The notes beneath the pieces are model-generated. The model worked only from the letters and a program-made list of their open reading frames with translations, was not told the origin of the DNA and did no database searches. The translations under genes were made by a program, and so were the position numbers. A stretch of 64,000 bases of DNA from VRUE01 sp035605695 (GTDB lineage Bacteria; Actinomycetota; Thermoleophilia; Solirubrobacterales; 70-9). The stretch is from NCBI GenBank assembly GCA_035605695.1, contig DATNGZ010000051.1:47157-111156 (forward strand). The letters are read 5' to 3'. The first letter of the stretch is position 1; each line of letters opens with the position of its first letter. Of this stretch, positions 58,300 through 64,000 are shown in pieces.

Positions 58300-58737
58300 C
58301 TAGATCGAGCCGAGGTCGGCGGCCGCTTCGCTCGGGCTGCCGACCTCGCCCTCGTCCTCCCATTCGGCCGGCTCGCCGAGGCTGGCGCTCTTGACCACCT
58401 TCAGGCCCAGCATCGCGCACTTCATCCGCGTTGCTGAGATGTCGATCCCGAGCAGATCGAGGACGAACTCCTTGGGTAGGCGCAGCAGCTCCTCGCGTGT
58501 TTTGCCGGCCAGCTCGTCGGTCAGCAGCGAGGTCGCCGCGGTTGAGATCGCGCAGCCTTTGCCGTCGAAGGCGATCTCGGCGACCTTGCCCTCTTCGTCG
58601 AGCCGGATCGTCACGTGCTGTTCGTCGCCGCAGAAGGGGTTGGTGTCCTCGAACTCGAGGTCGGGCTCGTCGACGCGGCCGAAGTTATGCGGCCGCTTGT
58701 AGTGCTCGAGGATCTGGTCGCGGTAAAGCTCGTCCAT
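58300..58737 (-). CDS. sufU: SufU-type Zn sulfurtransferase/scaffold
   Basis: A 145-aa IscU-like protein from ATG 58737 (MDELYRDQILEHYKRPHNFG); an in-frame ATG 13 codons upstream is less likely. The three conserved cysteines are in NPFCGD, GKGCAIS and MKCAM, and the Asp of CGD completes the zinc site. The insertion after the second Cys (TDELAGKTREEL) is the SufU hallmark that separates it from IscU. SufU takes sulfur from SufS and passes it to SufB. The C-terminus has an acidic tail. Confidence 0.93.
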   Translation of the reverse strand: MDELYRDQILEHYKRPHNFGRVDEPDLEFEDTNPFCGDEQHVTIRLDEEGKVAEIAFDGKGCAISTAATSLLTDELAGKTREELLRLPKEFVLDLLGIDISATRMKCAMLGLKVVKSASLGEPAEWEDEGEVGSPSEAAADLGSI

Positions 58738-58830
58738 GCCAGAGACGCTAGCGGAGCCGTGCAACGCGCTGTTCATCTCATCGGACCACAGCGCGTTTCA
58801 CCCGAGTCGTCGCTGCTACCTTGAGCAGCG

Positions 58831-59574
58831 ATGCAGGGGCTGTTTCGCAAGCTGACATATCCGGCGCGGCGCTGGCCGCGGCTGACCAAGGCGGCGCTTG
58901 CCGGCGGGGTCGGGCTGACCGTTCTCGTCGTGCTCGCCAACGCCTACATCCTGCTCAGCACCGAAGGAGAGGCGACCGCCAACGTGGCGGATGTTCCGCC
59001 TGCCGAGGTCGCGATCGTGCCGGGCGCGCTGGTCCAGCCCAACGGCCAGATGAGCGCGATGCTCGCCGACCGCGTGCGCCAGGCCTCGACGCTGTGGCAC
59101 GCGGGCAAGGTGAGGCGGATCCTGGTTTCGGGTGATCACCACACCTGGGCCTACGACGAGCCCGACACGATGCGTAAGGCGCTGGTCGCGGAAGGCGTGC
59201 CGCCGCGAATCATCTTCGAGGATCACGCCGGCTTCGACACCTGGGCGACGATGGTCAGGGCTCGCGGCATCTTCGGCGTTCACGACGCAGTCGTCGTCAC
59301 CCAGGGCTTCCACATGCCACGCGCGCTCTACCTTGCCGACGCCGCTGGAATCGAGGCGACCGGCCTCACAGCTGACCTCCACACCTGGGGATACCAGGGC
59401 AAGAAGAGCGAAGTCCGCGAGGTCCTCTCGCGGGTCAAGGCGATCGCTGACACCACGCTCGACACCCCGGCAATGGGCGGTCCGTCGATCCCAATCAGCG
59501 GCGACGACGGCAGCATCAGTTGGGGCCCAACGCCACCGCCGGGAACACCGCCCGCCGGCTCGCCGGGCGCCTGA
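58831..59574 (+). CDS. SanA/YdcF-like DUF218 membrane-anchored protein
   Basis: A 247-aa protein. One transmembrane helix (ALAGGVGLTVLVVLANAYIL) is followed by an external DUF218 domain: AIVPGALVQPNGQMSAMLAD, ILVSGDHHTWAYDEPDTMRK and VVVTQGFHMPRALYLADAAG are the family motifs. SanA-type proteins take part in envelope barrier function and vancomycin tolerance in enterobacteria. TACCTT at 58817-58822 lies eight bases before the ATG, suggesting a leaderless mRNA. A family A palindrome begins two bases after the stop. Confidence 0.85.
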   Translation: MQGLFRKLTYPARRWPRLTKAALAGGVGLTVLVVLANAYILLSTEGEATANVADVPPAEVAIVPGALVQPNGQMSAMLADRVRQASTLWHAGKVRRILVSGDHHTWAYDEPDTMRKALVAEGVPPRIIFEDHAGFDTWATMVRARGIFGVHDAVVVTQGFHMPRALYLADAAGIEATGLTADLHTWGYQGKKSEVREVLSRVKAIADTTLDTPAMGGPSIPISGDDGSISWGPTPPPGTPPAGSPGA

Positions 59575-59575
59575 G

Positions 59576-59626
59576 CGAACTGCATCAAATTCTCACTCTC
59601 GTAGATAGAGAATTTGATGCAGTTCG
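59576..59626. repeat. Family A palindrome, copy 3
   Basis: CGAACTGCATCAAATTCTC (59576-59594) pairs perfectly over 19 bp with 59608-59626 around a 13-base loop. It lies between convergent genes, right after both stops, and shares its arm sequence with the copies at 7930 and 46609. Confidence 0.9.
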
Positions 59627-59628
59627 AC

Positions 59629-60900
59629 TTAGTCGGTGAGGCCGAAGACCTTGCGGGCGTCGTGGAGGCCGTCGACCAGGCGGTCGATCTCCTCGGGCAT
59701 CGTGTAGACGCCGAAGCTGGCCCGGGCTGTGGCGGAGACGCCGAGGCGGTCCATGAGGATCTGGGCGCAGTGGTGGCCGGCGCGGACCGCCACCCCGTGG
59801 CGGTCGAGGATCTCGGAGACGTCGTGGGCGTGGACTCCCTCGAGCTCGAAGGAGACCGGGCCGATCCGCTCGGCGCGGCGCGGCGGGCCGAAGATGTGCA
59901 GGCCGGGCACCTCGGGCAGTCGCTCCAGGGCGTAGTCGGTGATCTGGCGCTCGTGCTCCAGCACTGCGTCCATTCCCAGTCCATCGAGCCAGCGCAGCGC
60001 TGAGGCCATGCCGATCGCCTGGGCGATCGCGGGCGTCCCGGCCTCGAAGCGGGCGGGCGGGTCGGCGTAAGTCGTGCCCTCGCGGCTGACCTTGCGGATC
60101 ATCGAGCCGCCGCCGAGGAAGGGCGGCATCGCCCGCAGCAGATCGAGCCGCGTCCAGAGCGCGCCGATCCCGGTTGGCGCGTAGAGCTTGTGGCCGGTCA
60201 GGGCGTAGAAGTCGACGCCCAGCTCGGCGACGTCGACAGACATCTTCGGCGCGCCTTGAGCGCCGTCGACGAGGACCAGCGCGCCGGCGTCGTGGGCCAG
60301 GCGCGAAATCTCGGCCAGCGGATTCTCAGTGCCCAGCACGTTGGAGACATGGGTGACCGCGACCAGCTTCGGGCCGCGCTCTAGCAGCGCCGCGAAGGCG
60401 TCAATGTCGAGCTGGCCCTGATCGTCGATCGGGGTCCAGTCGATCTCCGCCCCAACCCGCTCGGCCAACTGCTGCCAGGGGACGATGTTGGAGTGGTGCT
60501 CCATCTCGGTGAGCACGATCCGTTCGCCGGCGCCGATGTTGGCGTCGCCCCAGGCCCGCGCGACCAGGTTGATTGCCTCGGTCGCGTTGCGGACGAAGGT
60601 GACCTCGCGCCGATCGGCGGCACCGAGGTGGTCGGCGACCGTCGCCCGCGCTCCCTCGTAGGCAGCCGTCGCCTCGGCCGAGAGCGTGTGGGAGCCGCGG
60701 TGGACGTTGGAGTGGTGCGTCCGCTCGTAGCGGTCGACCGCCTGGATCGAGGCCAACACTCGCTGCGAGCTGGCGCCGCTGTCGAGGTAGGCGACCGGCT
60801 TGCCGTGCACCTCCCGCTCGAGCGCAGGAAAAGCGGCGCGGACCTTCTCAATCGGGAACGCCGAGGGCGGAGAGGAGCTCTTGGTCGTCGTCGGCTCCAT
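59629..60900 (-). CDS. sufS: Cysteine desulfurase SufS
   Basis: A 423-aa PLP enzyme that releases sulfur from cysteine for SufU. The N-terminal PALEREVHGKPVAYLDSGAS, RNATEAINLVARAWG, the PLP lysine in TGHKLYAPTGIGALW and the catalytic Cys in RAGHHCAQILMD mark the class II desulfurases. The start is ATG 60900, 11 bases after the sufC stop, so the two are co-transcribed. A family A palindrome follows its stop. Confidence 0.96.
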   Translation of the reverse strand: MEPTTTKSSSPPSAFPIEKVRAAFPALEREVHGKPVAYLDSGASSQRVLASIQAVDRYERTHHSNVHRGSHTLSAEATAAYEGARATVADHLGAADRREVTFVRNATEAINLVARAWGDANIGAGERIVLTEMEHHSNIVPWQQLAERVGAEIDWTPIDDQGQLDIDAFAALLERGPKLVAVTHVSNVLGTENPLAEISRLAHDAGALVLVDGAQGAPKMSVDVAELGVDFYALTGHKLYAPTGIGALWTRLDLLRAMPPFLGGGSMIRKVSREGTTYADPPARFEAGTPAIAQAIGMASALRWLDGLGMDAVLEHERQITDYALERLPEVPGLHIFGPPRRAERIGPVSFELEGVHAHDVSEILDRHGVAVRAGHHCAQILMDRLGVSATARASFGVYTMPEEIDRLVDGLHDARKVFGLTD

Positions 60901-60911
60901 GTTCCCCGAGG

Positions 60912-61682
<771 letters not shown>

Positions 61683-61718
61683 TTTCACTCCTGTTTGTGT
61701 GTTTGGAAGGTCTTCGCG

Positions 61719-62195
61719 CTAGACGGCCGTGCCGACCGGCGCGGATCGTTCGGCTCGGGGCTCGGAGCCGCCGAACTCAACCAGCTCGGCTAGCGTCGTG
61801 CCCGAAAGCGCTTTGGTGACGCCGCCCTGCACGCGCGTCCAGAGCAACTTGGTCGCGCAGGCGTGGTCGCCGTCGTCCTCGTGCGAACAGAGCACTTTGC
61901 CGTCGGGCGCGTCGTGGAAGCACTCCATCGGGGCGATCTGCCCTTCCAGTGCCTCGACGACCGCGTCCATCGTGATCTCCGACGCCGGTTTGGCCAGGCG
62001 GTAGCCGCCATGGGCGCCCCGGGTCGAGGTCACCAGACCCGCCTTGCGCAGCTTCGCCACCAGGTGCTCGAGGTAGGAGAGCGGCAGCCGCTCGGCCTCG
62101 GCGACGGAGCTGAGCGAGATCGGCAGTGAGCCGGGCTGGCGGCCCAGCTCGACCATGAGGCGGACGCCGTACTCGGCTTTGGTCGAGAACAACAT
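61719..62195 (-). CDS. Rrf2-family Fe-S-sensing regulator of the SUF genes
   Basis: A 158-aa winged-helix repressor. MLFSTKAEYGVRLMVELGRQ and LPLSYLEHLVAKLRKAGLVT, then STRGAHGGYRLAKP, are Rrf2 signatures. Three cysteines (MECFHDAP, KVLCSHED, HACATKLL) with a nearby His match the cluster-binding loop of IscR/SufR-type sensors, although the spacing is wider than in IscR. It heads the minus-strand set rrf2-sufC-sufS. The motif 62203-62222 directly before its start, shared with the Rieske-sufBD promoter, suggests autoregulation plus control of the second SUF unit. Confidence 0.9.
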   Translation of the reverse strand: MLFSTKAEYGVRLMVELGRQPGSLPISLSSVAEAERLPLSYLEHLVAKLRKAGLVTSTRGAHGGYRLAKPASEITMDAVVEALEGQIAPMECFHDAPDGKVLCSHEDDGDHACATKLLWTRVQGGVTKALSGTTLAELVEFGGSEPRAERSAPVGTAV

Positions 62196-62202
62196 GAATC
62201 TA

Positions 62203-62222
62203 AATCCTACTGAAGCGGTCGG
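62203..62222 (-). promoter_or_regulatory. Candidate Rrf2 site/promoter of the rrf2-sufCS unit
   Basis: AATCCTACTGAAGCGGTCGG, with the same nine-base and seven-base blocks as the site at 57306-57325. On the minus strand TAGGAT (62209-62204) stands eight bases before the ATG, so the transcript is probably leaderless and the site overlaps the -10 box. Confidence 0.6.
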
Positions 62223-63677
62223 TTATGCGGATTCGGCCGCGGCGTCGTTGCCGAGTTCGACGTGGGCGCGGCTGTCGCTGCCGCGGATCAGGACCAGGGT
62301 GAGCACGAAGCCGAGCATGGCGATCAGCGAGCCGCCGAGGAAGGCGGCCCGGAAGCCGTCGGTGAGGGCGCTGAGTTGATCCGAGCCGGGAGCGGCGTTG
62401 TCGGTTGCCGAGATCGCCACCGCGGAGAGCACGGCGAGGCCGAGCGCGCCGCCAATCTGCTGCGAGGTGTTAATCAGGCCGCTGGCGAGGCCCGCCTCCT
62501 TTTCCTCGACGCCCGAGACGGCGGCGATCGTCGTCGTCACAAAGGCGAAGCCGAGGCCGGCCGCGGCGAAGAGCGAGGGCCCGAGGATGTCGGTCGTGAA
62601 GCTGCCGCCGACCGAGACCCGGCTGAACCAAGCAAGGCCGATGACGATGAAGAGCAGCCCGGCGGCGAGCACCGGCTTGTAGCCAAGTTTGGTTACGAGC
62701 TGGGAGGCGATGCCGGCCGAGGCCATGATCACCAGGGCGAGCGGCAGGTAGGAAAGGCCGGCGTGGATCGCGCTGTAGCCGAGCACCTGCTGCATATATA
62801 GGGAGATGAAGAAGAACATCGAGAAGAGCGAGGCGCCGACCAGCAGGCCGACCACGTTGGCTCCCGTCAACGTTCGAATGCGGAAGATCGAGAACGGCAC
62901 CAGTGGTTTGCTGGCGCGCAGCTCGATCACGACGAACGCCGCCAGCAGTAGGACCGAGAGCGCGATCAGGCCGATCGTCTGCGTCGATCCCCAGCCGGCG
63001 TTGTTGGCGTCAACGAGGGCGTAGACCAGCGTTGACAGCCCCGCGGTGACGGTGATCGCGCCGGCAACGTCGTAGACATGTGTCTCGGACTCGGCCCGCG
63101 TTTCGGCGAGCAGCCGCGGCGAGAGCGCGAAGGCGATCAGGCTGACCGGCACGTTGACCCAGAGCACCCACTCCCAGCCGAGGCCGTCGGTGAGGATGCC
63201 GCCGAGCAGGACGCCGGCGGCGCCGCCCGAGCCGGCGACCGCGCCCCAGACGCCGAGCGCCTTGTTGCGCTCGGAGCCGTCGCTGAAGGTGGTGGTGACG
63301 ATCGAGAGCGCGGCGGGGGAGATGATCGCGGCGCCGAGCCCCTGCGCGGCGCGGGCGGCGATCAGCTGTCCCTCGGTCGCGGCGAAGCCCGCGGCGAGCG
63401 AGGCGACCGCGACCAGCAGCAGGCCGGCCATGAACACCTTGCGGCGGCCGACCAGGTCGGCGGTGCGGCCGCCGAGCAGCAGGAAGCCGCCGAAGGTCAG
63501 CACATAGGCGTTGACCACCCAGGGCAGGTTCTCCTGCGAGAAATCGAGCGCTTTGCCGATCGTCGGCAGCGCCACGTTGACGATCGAGGCGTCGAGGACG
63601 ACGACGAACTGGGCCGAGCAGAGCAGGATCAGCGCCAGCCAGCGCTTCTCTCTGAAGTCTCCGGTGGCGGCCTCCAT
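62223..63677 (-). CDS. MFS drug exporter, DHA2 (EmrB/QacA) family
   Basis: A 484-aa integral membrane protein with about 14 hydrophobic segments. FVVVLDASIVNVALPTIGKA is the DHA2 motif D1 region, GGRTADLVGRRKVFM is motif A, and GLGAAIISPAALSIV, then GGAAGVLLGGILTDGLGW (motif C), follow. The family exports drugs and cations using the proton gradient. The start is ATG 63677. It lies upstream of the Rrf2 gene on the same strand, but that gene has its own promoter motif right at this stop codon. Confidence 0.92.
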   Translation of the reverse strand: MEAATGDFREKRWLALILLCSAQFVVVLDASIVNVALPTIGKALDFSQENLPWVVNAYVLTFGGFLLLGGRTADLVGRRKVFMAGLLLVAVASLAAGFAATEGQLIAARAAQGLGAAIISPAALSIVTTTFSDGSERNKALGVWGAVAGSGGAAGVLLGGILTDGLGWEWVLWVNVPVSLIAFALSPRLLAETRAESETHVYDVAGAITVTAGLSTLVYALVDANNAGWGSTQTIGLIALSVLLLAAFVVIELRASKPLVPFSIFRIRTLTGANVVGLLVGASLFSMFFFISLYMQQVLGYSAIHAGLSYLPLALVIMASAGIASQLVTKLGYKPVLAAGLLFIVIGLAWFSRVSVGGSFTTDILGPSLFAAAGLGFAFVTTTIAAVSGVEEKEAGLASGLINTSQQIGGALGLAVLSAVAISATDNAAPGSDQLSALTDGFRAAFLGGSLIAMLGFVLTLVLIRGSDSRAHVELGNDAAAESA

Positions 63678-63721
63678 CGCTCGCCTCAGTCAATCAAAAC
63701 CGCTGCGTCGGCTCCGGCGCC

Positions 63722-64000
63722 TCAGGGCTCGATCAGGCCGCGGCGGATCGCGTAGCGGACCAGCTCGACCCGGTCGCGCATGCCGAGCTTGCGCATCGCG
63801 TTGGCGCGGTGGTTCTCGACCGTCTTCTCGGAGAGGTGGAGGACCTCGGCGATCTGCTTCGTGGTGTGCGCCTCGGCAACCAGCTTGACGATCTCCTCCT
63901 CGCGCGGGGTGAGCTCCTCCTCGCCGCTGGAGCCGCGCTCCAGCACGTCCTTGATCAGCGTTCGCTGCGCCTCCGGGGTGAGGAACGGCTCGCCGCGCTC
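63722..64000 (-). CDS. LuxR/NarL-type response regulator, N-terminal part outside the window
   Basis: The visible 92 C-terminal residues contain the LuxR HTH: LTPREEEIVKLVAEAHTTKQ, then IAEVLHLSEKTVENHRANAM and RKLGMRDRVELVRYAIRRGL. The preceding linker (ERGEPFLTPEAQRTLIKDVL) is typical of NarL-family regulators behind a receiver domain, which lies beyond the window end. The gene is transcribed toward the MFS gene, with 44 bases between, and might control it. Confidence 0.85.
   Translation of the reverse strand, partial: ERGEPFLTPEAQRTLIKDVLERGSSGEEELTPREEEIVKLVAEAHTTKQIAEVLHLSEKTVENHRANAMRKLGMRDRVELVRYAIRRGLIEP

Noticed and set aside
57488..58420. 310-codon minus-strand frame opposite the VOC gene
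   Set aside because: Mirror of the VOC coding sequence; the Arg/Gly-rich N-terminal part is not protein-like.

Overview
The window is a high-GC bacterial chromosome segment whose gene content points to an actinobacterium, most likely class Thermoleophilia (Solirubrobacterales). The pointers are a lysA-hom-thrC-thrB run, a CvpA-trypsin periplasmic protease, an AddAB-like helicase-nuclease pair, a WS/DGAT acyltransferase, a SUF-only Fe-S system with a Rieske protein, and many apparently leaderless genes with a TANNNT -10 box 6-10 bases before the start codon. The taxon is inferred from gene content and style, not from a marker gene.

Layout. 1-8 kb: the end of an M23 peptidase, a Gly/Ser-rich membrane-anchored protein, then the overlapping amino-acid operon lysA-hom-thrC-thrB, a TolB-like propeller protein and a cupin. 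8-13 kb: a large glutamate synthase (gltB) followed by a cluster of long hairpins. 13-20 kb: coiled-coil, FHA, SRPBCC and lipoprotein genes, a penicillin-binding protein, a MarP-like protease, an HxlR regulator and xseAB. 20-31 kb: the convergent addA/addB-like pair, a MazEF-type toxin-antitoxin pair, a hydrolase, a HAD protein, a GNAT protein and a SufT-like (DUF59/MIP18) gene.

31.2-43.8 kb is a foreign island. The last codons of the SufT-like gene and its downstream flank occur again at 43.73 kb, as expected for insertion into the 3' end of a gene. The island carries a broken AbiU2/HEPN-like gene, an excisionase-type HTH, a relaxase tail with an in-frame stop, two winged-helix proteins, and an intact secreted RHS/YD-repeat protein (1886 aa). 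The RHS gene is coupled by an ATGA overlap to a membrane-anchored partner that is a candidate immunity protein. No integrase is recognisable, so the element looks immobile. A mosaic of small ORFs follows to 45.1 kb.

45-64 kb: cupin, secreted protein, FxsA, WS/DGAT, IspH, an AbiEi/AbiEii-type locus with a probable frameshift in the toxin, a thioredoxin-like protein lacking CXXC, a cupredoxin/membrane-protein pair, and the SUF genes. The SUF genes are all on the minus strand and are split by single plus-strand genes: Rrf2 regulator, sufC, sufS, then sufU, then Rieske-sufB-sufD. The Rrf2 gene and the Rieske-sufBD unit share an upstream motif (AATCCTACT-N4-CGGTCGG), the best candidate for the regulator's site. 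A DHA2-type MFS exporter and the tail of a LuxR-type response regulator close the window.

Two dispersed palindrome families stand out. Family A has arms containing GAACTGCATCAA and occurs at 7.93, 46.61 and 59.58 kb. Family B is a set of long hairpins with covarying arms around CCCCTCYTG at 12.8, 13.0 and 17.2 kb. Both recur with conserved sequence, which ordinary terminators do not require.
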